DNA from: Agromyces lapidis
GTDB lineage: Bacteria > Actinomycetota > Actinomycetes > Actinomycetales > Microbacteriaceae
Length of the DNA stretch: 64,000 nt
Direction: 5' to 3'
NCBI RefSeq assembly: GCF_009749405.1
Contig: NZ_WBIQ01000002.1
Location: 248,001 to 312,000 of the forward strand
The notes beneath the pieces are model-generated. The model worked only from the letters and a program-made list of their open reading frames with translations. It was not told where the DNA came from and made no database searches. A program made the translations under genes and the position numbers. Shown here in pieces: positions 17,346 to 24,982 of the stretch (positions are counted from its first letter, which is position 1; the number at the start of each line of letters is the position of its first letter).

Positions 17346-17665
17346 GGCCGTGGCTGTGGCGGTCGGGTGAGCGGGCTGCGGGGCTGGTGGGGGCGGGGCG
17401 TGGCGTCGGCCATCGGGGAGTCCATCGCTTTCGGGCAAAGGGGGCGTCGCCGCATCCGGGCGGCGCCGTTCGCGCCCCAAGGCGCCGGGGTGTGCCGGTG
17501 GGACGGCCGAGCGTGCGTCGCCCTGCGACCGTTGCCGGTCGGGCGAATGCGGTGTCGAGGTTGGCGAGTACTCGAATATGAAGATAGCTCAGAAACAGAT
17601 CTTTCGGCTCACCCAAAACGGGGGTGCCCGGCCGGTGTCCGGCTGAGCAGATCGTCGATCCCGGG
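17346..17665. promoter_or_regulatory. 320-bp intergenic region before the sugar transferase operon
   Basis: No gene is supported here. It should hold the minus-strand promoter of the sugar transferase operon. Visible elements are a 10-bp palindrome CGAGTACTCG at 17565-17574, an AT-richer patch at 17575-17605 and a small stem CACCC/GGGTG at 17610-17626 that could end transcription from the EamA gene. No -35/-10 pair is clear enough to name. Confidence 0.35.
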
Positions 17666-18658
17666 TCACGCCCCGGCGGAGCTCGTGCTCGCTGCCGCAG
17701 GTCGTCCTAGGGGTTGATCCGCGCGCCCGCTGCGCCCCGCGGTGCCCGTCGCGAGCACCACGATGCCGGTCGCGAGCACGGCGAGGCCGAGCACGGCGCC
17801 GGTGGGGAGGTGCTCGCCGAGCACGAGTACGCCGAGCAGTCCCGCGGTCAGCGGCTCGGCGAGGGTCAGCGTCGAGACGGTCGCGGGGGCGAGGCCCGTG
17901 AGGCCGAATCCGAAGAGGAGGTAGGCGATCGTCACCGTCACGAGTCCGAGCCAGAGTGCCATCGCGAGGCCCGCGGGCTGCGCGAGCCACGAGGCATCCG
18001 TGGCGATGAGCAGGGGGAGTGCGAAGACCGCACCCGTGCCGAAGAGCGCGCCCATGCTGCCGGTGGCGCTCCAGCCGCGATCGATGAGCGCCTTCGCGGC
18101 GAGGGTGTAGACCGCGTACGAGGCGCCGGCGCCGAGCGAGGCGACGAGTCCGAGCGGGTCTGCCGAGCCGGCGGCCCCGCCGCCGGGTGCGCTCGCCGCG
18201 GCGATGACCGCGACGCCCACGGTGGCGATCGCGGTGGCGACGGCCCATCGGTGGCCCGGGTAGCAGCGCCGGAGCAGCCAGTCGAACGCACCGGTGATGA
18301 CCGGCGCCGAGCCGAGGGCGACGACGGTGCCGATGGCGACGCCGTTCGCCTCGGTCCCGGCGAAGAACGCCGGTTGGTAGGCGAGCACGCCGGCGGCGCC
18401 CGCCGCGACGAGGAGCAGCTCGGCGAGCGGATGACGCGTGGTCGCGTGGGTGCCGGTCGGCGACGCGACGGGTGTCCCGTCCGCGCCGCGTCGCCGACCG
18501 AGTCGAAGGGCGAGCGCGAGTGCGCCGAGCACTCCGCCGCCGATGACGAGCCGCGCCGCGCCGAGCGAGGCCGGGTCGGCCTCGGGGCCGAGCGCCTGCG
18601 CCGTGCCGGTGGTGCCGAAGCACACCGAGGCGAGGAGCACGGCGATGACGAAGCGCAT
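17666..18658 (-). CDS. EamA/DMT family transporter
   Basis: The 330-residue protein consists of ten hydrophobic segments in two homologous halves, each with an EamA signature: FGTTGTAQALGPEADPASLG at the start, and LVTVTIAYLLFGFGLTGLAP with TVSTLTLAEPLTAGLLGVLV near the end of the second half. Family members are exporters of metabolites or amino acids in the cytoplasmic membrane. The C-terminal 35 residues are a cytosolic Ser/Ala-rich tail. It diverges from the small protein gene at 18746 across an 87-bp regulatory region. Confidence 0.85.
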   Translation of the reverse strand: MRFVIAVLLASVCFGTTGTAQALGPEADPASLGAARLVIGGGVLGALALALRLGRRRGADGTPVASPTGTHATTRHPLAELLLVAAGAAGVLAYQPAFFAGTEANGVAIGTVVALGSAPVITGAFDWLLRRCYPGHRWAVATAIATVGVAVIAAASAPGGGAAGSADPLGLVASLGAGASYAVYTLAAKALIDRGWSATGSMGALFGTGAVFALPLLIATDASWLAQPAGLAMALWLGLVTVTIAYLLFGFGLTGLAPATVSTLTLAEPLTAGLLGVLVLGEHLPTGAVLGLAVLATGIVVLATGTAGRSGRADQPLGRPAAASTSSAGA

Positions 18659-18663
18659 GCGGA

Positions 18664-18676
18664 ATTGTTACACAAT
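18664..18676. promoter_or_regulatory. Palindrome ATTGT-TAC-ACAAT at the EamA gene start
   Basis: ATTGT at 18664-18668 and ACAAT at 18672-18676 form a perfect inverted repeat with a 3-bp centre, five bases upstream of the EamA start codon. On the minus strand it contains TAACAAT, a possible -10 for a leaderless transcript. It could be an operator for that gene. Confidence 0.4.
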
Positions 18677-18709
18677 GGCGCCTGGTCCACGAGTCCTTGC
18701 GGACGAATA

Positions 18710-18738
18710 TTGATTAGTGTACTAATCATCAGTACACT
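18710..18738 (+). promoter_or_regulatory. Leaderless promoter with embedded inverted-repeat operator
   Basis: TTGATT (18710-18715) and TACACT (18733-18738) are separated by exactly 17 bases and the ATG follows the -10 by seven bases, so the transcript should be leaderless. Over it lies a perfect inverted repeat, AGTGTACT (18716-18723) and AGTACACT (18731-18738), filling the spacer and the -10. That is the position for a repressor. Confidence 0.6.
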
Positions 18739-18745
18739 TAACGCC

Positions 18746-18982
18746 ATGAGCAGCGCGATGAACCCGTACAAGGGCCGCCCCGGCTTCTGGAACCGTCTGA
18801 GCGCTGCGATCTACCCGATCACCGGGCCGGCCGAGGTCGGCATCGGCATCGGTGTCACCGAGGCGCCGTACGAGCCGCCGGCGAACCCGATGTGCCCGAT
18901 CTGCGCCGCACCGATGGCCGAGCACGACATCAAGCGCGGCGACGCCTCGACGCCCACGTACTTCACCTGCCCTCGCCCGTAG
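18746..18982 (+). CDS. Small Cys-containing conserved-type hypothetical protein
   Basis: The 78-residue protein has PYKGRPGFWNRLSAAIYPIT, GPAEVGIGIG and an end with NPMCPICAAPMAEHD, then FTCPRP. The CPIC pair, a His and a further Cys look like a small zinc-ribbon or treble-clef remnant with three cysteines. No catalytic function can be named. A promoter with operator lies directly upstream and there is no Shine-Dalgarno sequence, consistent with a leaderless mRNA. The well-formed promoter makes it a real gene. Confidence 0.65.
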   Translation: MSSAMNPYKGRPGFWNRLSAAIYPITGPAEVGIGIGVTEAPYEPPANPMCPICAAPMAEHDIKRGDASTPTYFTCPRP

Positions 18983-19142
18983 CGCGAGCACTCTCGGCAC
19001 GGCGGCCGCGGCCGGCGCGTGCGACGTTCCGCCGCGGTGCCGGTAGGCTCACGGATGTCGCGCACGCGGCGGTGAGGGGGCCGCCCGGTCACGCGGCATC
19101 CCGGCCCGACCCGACGGGCCCGCCTGAACCGAGAGGACCCCT

Positions 19143-20183
19143 GTGCGCGCCGTGCTCTTCACCGAATTCGGTGCCCGGCCCGAACTCGCCGAAGTCCCCG
19201 AGCCCGTCTGCCCGCCGCGCGGCGCCGTGATCCGCGTGCGCGCCACCGGCGTCTGCCGCAGCGACTGGCACGCCTGGATGGGCCACGACGAGGGCGTCAG
19301 CCTGCCGCACGTGCCCGGCCACGAGTTCGCGGGCGAGATCGCGGCCCTCGGCTCGGAGGTGTCGGCCGACAGCGGCTGGAACGTCGGCGACCGGGTCACC
19401 GCCCCCTTCATCTGCGCCTGCGGGCGATGCGGCGAGTGCCTGTCGGGCAACGAGCAGGTCTGCGACCACCAGTCGCAGCCGGGCTTCACGCACTGGGGCT
19501 CGTTCGCCGAGCTCGTCGCGATCGACGAGGCCGAGCTCAACCTCATCCGGCTGCCCGACTCGCTCGGCTTCGTCGAGGCCGCGTCGCTCGGCTGCCGCTT
19601 CGCGACCGCGTACCGCGCGATCGTCTCGCGCAGCAGGCTCGCCCCCGGCGAGCGCATCGCCGTGCACGGCTGCGGCGGCGTCGGGCTCTCGGCGATCATG
19701 ATCGCCGTCGCCGCCGGGGTCGAGGTCTACGGCGTGGATGTCTCGGACGCCGCGCTCGCCGCGGCCGCCAAGCTCGGCGCGGTGCCGGTGCAGGGCGGCG
19801 ACGGCGCCGCCGAGCGCATCATCGAGGCCTCCGGCGGCGGGGTGGATGTCTCGGTCGACGCCTTCGGCTCGAGCCAGACCTCGTTCGCCTCGGTGCGGAG
19901 CCTGAAGAAGCGCGGCCGCCACGTGCAGATCGGCCTCATGGTCGGCGACTCGGCCCTCTCGGCGATGCCGATGGACGCGGTCATCGCCGGCGAGCTCGAG
20001 ATCCTCGGCAGCCACGGCATGTCCGCGCACGAGTACCCGTCGATGCTCGGGGCCGTCGCCTCGGGTGACTTCCGCCCGATCGAGCTCGTCGGCCGGCGCA
20101 TCGCGCTCGACGAGGTGCCCGATGCGCTCATCGCGATGGGCACCGGCTCGGGCGGTTCGGGCATGACGGTCGTCGAGCTGTAG
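19143..20183 (+). CDS. Zinc-dependent alcohol dehydrogenase
   Basis: The 346-residue medium-chain dehydrogenase starts at GTG 19143. Catalytic zinc ligands appear in GVCRSDWHAWMGH and HVPGHEFAGEI, and the structural zinc site is CACGRCGECLSGNEQVC. A Rossmann fold follows with VHGCGGVGLSAIMIAVAAG, and a conserved substrate-loop segment reads EILGSHGMSAHEYPSML. It oxidises an alcohol or reduces an aldehyde with NAD(P) in the cytosol. The substrate is not evident. It stands alone between unrelated genes. Confidence 0.9.
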   Translation: MRAVLFTEFGARPELAEVPEPVCPPRGAVIRVRATGVCRSDWHAWMGHDEGVSLPHVPGHEFAGEIAALGSEVSADSGWNVGDRVTAPFICACGRCGECLSGNEQVCDHQSQPGFTHWGSFAELVAIDEAELNLIRLPDSLGFVEAASLGCRFATAYRAIVSRSRLAPGERIAVHGCGGVGLSAIMIAVAAGVEVYGVDVSDAALAAAAKLGAVPVQGGDGAAERIIEASGGGVDVSVDAFGSSQTSFASVRSLKKRGRHVQIGLMVGDSALSAMPMDAVIAGELEILGSHGMSAHEYPSMLGAVASGDFRPIELVGRRIALDEVPDALIAMGTGSGGSGMTVVEL

Positions 20184-20257
20184 GGGGCCTTTCACGGGCG
20201 ACGTCCCTCTCGGAGCCGGTGCGCCCTACGATGGGCTGGACCCGACAGGAGCAACGC

Positions 20258-20968
20258 ATGAGCGACCCCCGAACGGCCCCGGCCGGCTGGTACCCCGAAC
20301 CGAGCGGCGCCGAAGGCCAGCGCTGGTGGGACGGCACGCAGTGGACCGAGTACGCGACGCCGCTCGCGGCGCCGCCGGTCGTGCCGCAACCGGTGCCACC
20401 GCAGCCGGCGTACGGGCAGTACGCGCCGCAGCCGGCGCCGCAGCCTCTGCCGTACGGTCAGGTGGCGGTGTCGTCGGTCGACGCGACGACGCCGACCTCG
20501 ACGGTCTGGATCTGGCTCATCGTCGCGCTGCCGGCGCTCGGCTTCGTGCCGTTCCTCCTCATCGACTGGCAGCGGGTGCTCGAACTGGGCATGGACGCGC
20601 AATACTCGTCGTCTCCGGCGGCGCAGCTCGCCGTGTACTCCGACCCCTGGTACGTCGTGAGTTCACTGGCGGGCTGGGTGATCGCCGCCCTCATCGTGCT
20701 GTTCGCGTACTTCGACCGACGCGAACTGCTCAGGCGCGGGTTCGAGCGGCCGTTCCACTGGGCGTGGGCGTTCTTCGCGCTGTTCACCTCCCTCGTCTAC
20801 GTGATCGGCCGCAGCATCGTCGTGAAGCGTCGTTCGGGGCGCGGCATGGCGCCGATGTGGGTCGCGATCGCGGTCACGGTCGTGATCATGGTCGCGGGCA
20901 TCGCGTGGTTCGCGATCTTCATGACGATGGTGTTCGAGACGGCCTACGAGCAGGCGACCCTGTACTGA
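20258..20968 (+). CDS. DUF2510 membrane protein
   Basis: The ATG at 20258 follows ACAGGAGCAACGC. The 236-residue product begins with a DUF2510 module (PAGWYPEPSGAEGQRWWDG, then TQWTEYA), a short Trp-rich domain common in actinobacterial membrane proteins. A Pro/Gln linker comes next, then four hydrophobic helices between about residues 80 and 230. A loop GRSIVVKRRSGRGMAP sits before the last helix. Its function is unknown. DUF2510 proteins are often associated with envelope or secretion functions. Confidence 0.8.
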   Translation: MSDPRTAPAGWYPEPSGAEGQRWWDGTQWTEYATPLAAPPVVPQPVPPQPAYGQYAPQPAPQPLPYGQVAVSSVDATTPTSTVWIWLIVALPALGFVPFLLIDWQRVLELGMDAQYSSSPAAQLAVYSDPWYVVSSLAGWVIAALIVLFAYFDRRELLRRGFERPFHWAWAFFALFTSLVYVIGRSIVVKRRSGRGMAPMWVAIAVTVVIMVAGIAWFAIFMTMVFETAYEQATLY

Positions 20969-21016
20969 CCCTTCGCGACGCGGTACCGTGACGCCATACC
21001 GTTGGGAGGTCGGCTC

Positions 21017-21217
21017 ATGGATCTCGGCATCATCCCGATGATCGCCGTGGCGGTCGGCATCGTGGCCGCCGCCATCTGGCTCGCGATCCGCGCGCGACGC
21101 ACCCGCTCGCTGCCGGGCGACCCCCAGGCGGCCTACCACGGCGATCATACGAACGCCGAGGCGGCCGCCCGGGCGTACGGCGTCGACTCGGCGCGCGACG
21201 GCGGCGGCGCGTTCTGA
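21017..21217 (+). CDS. Small single-pass membrane protein
   Basis: A GGGAGG site at 21004-21009 sits eight bases before the ATG at 21017. The 66-residue product has one N-terminal helix (about residues 3-24, MDLGIIPMIAVAVGIVAAAI), a basic RARRTRS stop-transfer and a hydrophilic tail with NAEAAARAYGVDSARDGG. No family is recognised. It may be cotranscribed with the DUF2510 gene 49 bases upstream. Confidence 0.6.
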   Translation: MDLGIIPMIAVAVGIVAAAIWLAIRARRTRSLPGDPQAAYHGDHTNAEAAARAYGVDSARDGGGAF

Positions 21218-21230
21218 GCTGAGGCGCGAC

Positions 21231-21268
21231 GCGGCGCCCGCACCGGTCGACCCGGGTGCGAGCGCCGC
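21231..21268. terminator. Bidirectional stem-loop between convergent genes
   Basis: GCGGCGC (21231-21237) pairs with GCGCCGC (21262-21268), and CGCACC (21239-21244) with GGTGCG (21255-21260), giving a 13-bp stem with single unpaired bases and a 10-base loop. It lies between the + strand small protein (stop 21217) and the - strand MFS gene (stop 21281). Confidence 0.65.
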
Positions 21269-21280
21269 GCACGGTGCAGA

Positions 21281-22720
21281 TCAGGCGTCGACCGTCGCCC
21301 GGGCCGCCGCGTCGTCGGCAGCCGAGGCCGTCGAGCGGGCCCCGCGCAGCAGGGCGGCGGCGGCGAGGAGCCCGATGAGGGCGACGACGCCGGCCCCGAG
21401 GAACGCCGCCGAGAACCCGCTCGTCAGCGCCGTGGCATCCGTACCGCCCGCCGTCACCGCGGCGCCGACCGCGGTGAGCACCGCGAGCCCGACCGCGGAG
21501 CCGATCTGGTAGCTCGTGTTCACGAGGCCCGAGGCGACGCCGGTCTCCTCGGGGCGAGCGGCGCCGATGGCGGTGCCGAGCGAGGGTACGAAGGCGAGCG
21601 CCATGCCGAGCGCGGCGACGAGTGACGCCGGCAGCACGTCGGCGACGTAGCTGCCGTCGGGGCGCACGAGCGCCAGCCAGCCGAGTCCTGCGGCGAGCAG
21701 GGCGAAGCCCGCCACGATCAGCGGCTTCGCACCGAAGCGCGCCTGGAGACGCGGGGCGAGTGCGACCATTCCGATCACGATGAGGGCCGTCATCGGCAGG
21801 AGCGCGGCGCCCGAGGCGAACGCGCCGGCGCCGAGCACCTGCTGCAGGTAGAGGTTCAGGAAGAACCACATCGGCACCCACGCCGCACCGAGCAGCAGCT
21901 GCGCGAGGTTCGCCGCACCGAGCTGCGGGGCGCGGAAGATGCCGAGCCGCAGCAGCGGCTGGCGGCTCTTGGCCTGGATCACGAAGAACGCGACGAGGAG
22001 GGCGGCGCCGACGGCCAGTGCGGTGATCGTCTCGAGCGAGCCCCACCCGACCTCGGGTGCGCGTACGACTCCGTAGACCACGGCCGCGAGACCGGCGGTC
22101 GCGGTGATCGCGCCGGCGAGGTCGACGGATCCCCGTCCGCCGCGGACGGCGGGCAGTGCGAACGGCGTGAGTACGAGCACGAGGGCTGCGATCGGCACGG
22201 TCACGTAGAACACCCACGGCCAGCTCGCGTACTCGGTGAGCACGCCGCCGAGGAACACGCCCGCGGTGCCGCCGATCGGCGCTGCCGCACCGTAGACGGC
22301 GAAGGCGCGGGGGAGCTCGGGGGTGCCGCCGAAGAGCACCATCAGCAGCGTGAGCGCGGCGGGGGCGATGAGCGCCGCCCCGGCGCCCTGCACGGCGCGG
22401 CCGGCGATCTCGAGCCCGACGTTCGTGGCGGCGCCGGCGAGCACCGAGCCGAGCGCCAGGGTCACCCAGCCGGCGATGAACACGCGGCGGGCGCCGAACA
22501 CGTCGGAGAGCCGGCCGCCGAGCAGCAGCAGTCCGCCGAAGGCGACGACGTAGGCGTTGAACACCCAGGAGAGCGATTCGGGCGTGAAGCCGAGCTCGGC
22601 CTGGATATCGGGCAGGGCGACGCCGATGATCGACGTGTCCATGATGACGACGAACTGGGCCGCCGCGATGAGTGCGAGGCCGAGCCACCGGCGTGGCGCC
22701 GGTGCGGTGGAGGTGGACAT
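21281..22720 (-). CDS. DHA2-type MFS multidrug exporter
   Basis: The 479-residue protein has about fourteen hydrophobic segments. It carries DHA2 signatures: FVVIMDTSIIGVALPDIQAE in helix 1, the GGRLSDVFGARR loop and AFVPSLGTAIGAARPEETG, followed by GVASGLVNTSYQIGSAVGLA (the antiporter-type motif C region). It should expel drugs or metabolites with a proton gradient. AGAAGGAACC precedes the ATG at 22720. Its promoter carries a CsoR-like operator, so its inducer may be a metal, a reactive sulfur species or an aldehyde rather than a drug. Confidence 0.87.
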   Translation of the reverse strand: MSTSTAPAPRRWLGLALIAAAQFVVIMDTSIIGVALPDIQAELGFTPESLSWVFNAYVVAFGGLLLLGGRLSDVFGARRVFIAGWVTLALGSVLAGAATNVGLEIAGRAVQGAGAALIAPAALTLLMVLFGGTPELPRAFAVYGAAAPIGGTAGVFLGGVLTEYASWPWVFYVTVPIAALVLVLTPFALPAVRGGRGSVDLAGAITATAGLAAVVYGVVRAPEVGWGSLETITALAVGAALLVAFFVIQAKSRQPLLRLGIFRAPQLGAANLAQLLLGAAWVPMWFFLNLYLQQVLGAGAFASGAALLPMTALIVIGMVALAPRLQARFGAKPLIVAGFALLAAGLGWLALVRPDGSYVADVLPASLVAALGMALAFVPSLGTAIGAARPEETGVASGLVNTSYQIGSAVGLAVLTAVGAAVTAGGTDATALTSGFSAAFLGAGVVALIGLLAAAALLRGARSTASAADDAAARATVDA

Positions 22721-22745
22721 GGTCTGGTTCCTTCTCTCGATCTGA

Positions 22746-22792
22746 ATACCCCTAGGGGGTATAGATATACCGAGGAATTCGGGCGGAGTCAA
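22746..22792 (-). promoter_or_regulatory. MFS promoter with a CsoR-family-like operator
   Basis: On the minus strand TTGACT (22787-22792) and TATATC (22764-22769) are spaced by 17 bases. Directly downstream lies ATACCCC-TAG-GGGGTAT (22746-22762), a near-perfect palindrome with the TACCCC/GGGGTA core known for operators of the CsoR/RcnR/FrmR group. A bound repressor there would block initiation. No csoR-like gene is in the window. Confidence 0.6.
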
Positions 22793-22826
22793 GCGCGAGC
22801 GGCCCCGCTCGCGGCAGAATCGAGCT

Positions 22827-23846
22827 ATGGACCCGGTGGCGGCGCTCGAGGAGATCGCCTTCCTGCTCGAGCGCGATCGCGCCTCGGCGTACAAGTCGAA
22901 GGCGTTCCGCCGGGCCGCCGACGCGATCCGCGACCTCGCGCCCGACGACCTCGCCGCACGCGCCGTCGACGGCCGGCTGCGGCGCACGGCCGGTATCGGC
23001 GACTCGACCTTCGCGGTGATCGAGCAGGCCCTCGCCAGCGCGGTGCCCGAGCGCCTCGGCGCCCTGCGTGTCGAGGTCGGGCTGTCTGCCGAAGGTTCGG
23101 TCGCGGGCCTGCGCGCCGAGCTCCGCGGCGACCTGCACAGCCACACCGAATGGTCCGACGGCACGACGAGCCTCGCCGTGATGGCGAAGGCCGCCGAGGC
23201 GCAGGGGCTCGAGTACCTCGCAGTCACCGACCACTCGCCGAGCCTGAGGGTCGCGAACGGCCTCAGCGCCGAACGGCTCGCCGAGCAGCAGGAGCTCATC
23301 GAGGTCGTGCAGCAGGGCCTGCCGAAGCTGCGGCTGCTCGCGGGCATCGAGGTCGACATCCTGCAGGACGGCGCGCTCGACCAGACCCCCGAGATGCTCG
23401 ATCGGCTCGACGTCGTCGTCGGCAGCGTGCACTCGAAACTCCGCATGGAGCGCGCCGAGATGACCAGGCGGATGCTCCGTGCCATCGCCGACCCGCAGCT
23501 GAACGTGCTGGGTCACTGCACCGGACGGCTCGTCGAGGGCGCCCGCGGCACGAGGCCGCAGTCGACCTTCGATGCCGAGGCGGTGTTCGCCGCCTGCGCC
23601 GAGCACGCGGTCGCCGTCGAGATCAACTCGCGCCCCGAGCGGCAGGACCCGCCCGACGAGCTCATCGCGCTCGCGCTCGACGCCGGCTGCCTCTTCTCGA
23701 TCGACAGCGATGCGCACGCACCGGGCCATCTGTCGTTCCTCGAGCTCGGCGCCGCACGCGCCGAGGCGAACGGGGTGCCGGCAGAGCGCATCGTCACGAC
23801 GTGGCCGGTCGAGCGTCTGCTCGCGTGGGCGAGCGGGCGGGGTTGA
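22827..23846 (+). CDS. HhH-PHP domain protein (PolX C-terminal type)
   Basis: The 339-residue protein pairs an N-terminal helix-hairpin-helix segment (residues about 1-75; ERDRASAYKSKAFRRAADAI, RRTAGIGDSTFAVIEQAL) with a PHP phosphoesterase domain. The PHP domain shows GDLHSHTEWSDGTTSLA, YLAVTDHSPSLRV, LLAGIEVDIL, VVVGSVHSKL, LGHCTGRL and FSIDSDAHAPGHL, the usual metal-binding set of His, Asp and Glu. This is the layout of the PHP part of bacterial DNA polymerase X without the polymerase nucleotidyltransferase domain. It may act as a 3'-phosphatase or nuclease on DNA ends. That role is inferred from the family. Confidence 0.82.
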   Translation: MDPVAALEEIAFLLERDRASAYKSKAFRRAADAIRDLAPDDLAARAVDGRLRRTAGIGDSTFAVIEQALASAVPERLGALRVEVGLSAEGSVAGLRAELRGDLHSHTEWSDGTTSLAVMAKAAEAQGLEYLAVTDHSPSLRVANGLSAERLAEQQELIEVVQQGLPKLRLLAGIEVDILQDGALDQTPEMLDRLDVVVGSVHSKLRMERAEMTRRMLRAIADPQLNVLGHCTGRLVEGARGTRPQSTFDAEAVFAACAEHAVAVEINSRPERQDPPDELIALALDAGCLFSIDSDAHAPGHLSFLELGAARAEANGVPAERIVTTWPVERLLAWASGRG

Positions 23847-23917
23847 GCTCGGTCCGCGCCACGCGGAGTTCGCCTCTGCTCTTGTCGGTGCCGTCGCGGG
23901 CCTGCAGGATCGTGGGC

Positions 23918-24823
23918 ATGGGACGCCGACGGGATGGGGCGGGGCGAACGTCGCCGAGCGAGACGCGCGCCGCACAGCTCGCGCTCGTACGCGAACAGGC
24001 GGGGCGTCGGCGGCTCGTCGACGTCGCGCGGCAATACGACACCGACGCCTTCGTCGCGCCGGCGCCGATCGGGCTGCGCCTCGCGAACACGCTCGATCGG
24101 CTCGCCCTCGACGCAGCATCCGGTTTCGAGCCGCTCCTGCTCTCGCCGCTTGCGCCGCTCGGCGCGAGCTCGGTCATGGCGCCCGGTTCGCAGGACCGAG
24201 TCGTCTCGACGACTCGCACGACCGAGGTGGTCGCCGACCCGACGAACGTCCTCGCCCTCGAGTGCGCGCGGCGGCTCGGGAGCGGGTCCGAGCTCGGGAG
24301 CGCCGGCGAGCTGCGGCTCGCGACGGTGCAGCAGACCGTGCGGGCGCAGCCGCTTCCCGTCGGGGGGCGATCGTCCCTCTCGCGGCACTTCAAGATGTTC
24401 GCGCTCGCCGAGGCGGGTCGCGGCCGGCCCGACGACGGCTTCGAGGTCGACGCGGTCGCGCGCCAGCTCGCCGTCCACGATCGACTGCTCGACGCCTGCG
24501 CAGCCGAACTGCCGGTGGAGGCCGGAAGGCGACGTGCGATCGTTCGGACGGCGCCCGGCGCTGAGGCCCTCGGTGCGCGGGTGCGCGATCGCATCACGGA
24601 GGCCATGCCGCACGTCGACGTCGTCTCCGAGGCGATGGATTCGCCCTACTACGACGGTCTCCGAGTGGGCTTCGGCGCGTTCGACGCGAGCGGCGGCTTC
24701 GTCGAGATCGCCGACCTCGGGCGGTTCGACTGGGTCGCCAGGCTCCGCAGCGATCACCGGCTGCGTTTCGTCGCGAGCGGGTTCGGGCTCCAGCTCGTAC
24801 CGCTGCTGTTCGCGGCCCCCTGA
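23918..24823 (+). CDS. Unrecognised 301-residue protein
   Basis: I do not recognise this protein. Visible segments are LVDVARQYDTDAFVAPAPIG, LANTLDRLALDAASGFEPLL, VSTTRTTEVVADPTNVLALE and SLSRHFKMFALAEAGRGRPD, with a C-terminal RFVASGFGLQLVPLLF. It has no signal peptide or membrane helix. The core, with an Arg-rich strand and the pattern TTRTTEVVADPTN, hints at a cytosolic alpha/beta fold, possibly related to aminoacyl-tRNA-synthetase-like paralogues, but this is only an impression. The ATG at 23918 lies 71 bases after the PHP gene, so cotranscription is possible. Confidence 0.55.
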   Translation: MGRRRDGAGRTSPSETRAAQLALVREQAGRRRLVDVARQYDTDAFVAPAPIGLRLANTLDRLALDAASGFEPLLLSPLAPLGASSVMAPGSQDRVVSTTRTTEVVADPTNVLALECARRLGSGSELGSAGELRLATVQQTVRAQPLPVGGRSSLSRHFKMFALAEAGRGRPDDGFEVDAVARQLAVHDRLLDACAAELPVEAGRRRAIVRTAPGAEALGARVRDRITEAMPHVDVVSEAMDSPYYDGLRVGFGAFDASGGFVEIADLGRFDWVARLRSDHRLRFVASGFGLQLVPLLFAAP

Positions 24824-24853
24824 ATGTCGTCCGTACCCGTCTGCGCCACCAAA

Positions 24854-24904
24854 TGTTCACGTTGCCATGTTTACGTTGACATTCGCTTGCTCCCGCCCAT
24901 AGCC
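24854..24904 (+). promoter_or_regulatory. Tandem LacI-type operators over the GH5 promoter
   Basis: Two 14-bp sites abut exactly: TGTTCACGTTGCCA (24854-24867) and TGTTTACGTTGACA (24868-24881). Both have the central CG of LacI/GalR operators. The second contains TTGACA as -35, followed 17 bases later by ATAGCC (24899-24904) as a weak -10. Repressor binding would occlude the -35. Confidence 0.6.
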
Positions 24905-24982
24905 TGACCATTCAGGAGCCGGATCGGCGTCCGCGCACGCCAGCGTCGGCGCTGTCCACGGCAGAACAGAGAGGTTCGCAGA

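Noticed and set aside
22721-23485. N-terminal extension of the MFS gene into the PHP gene
   Set aside because: The extension is a Ser/Arg-rich antisense reading; a promoter and operator lie just upstream of the ATG at 22720.
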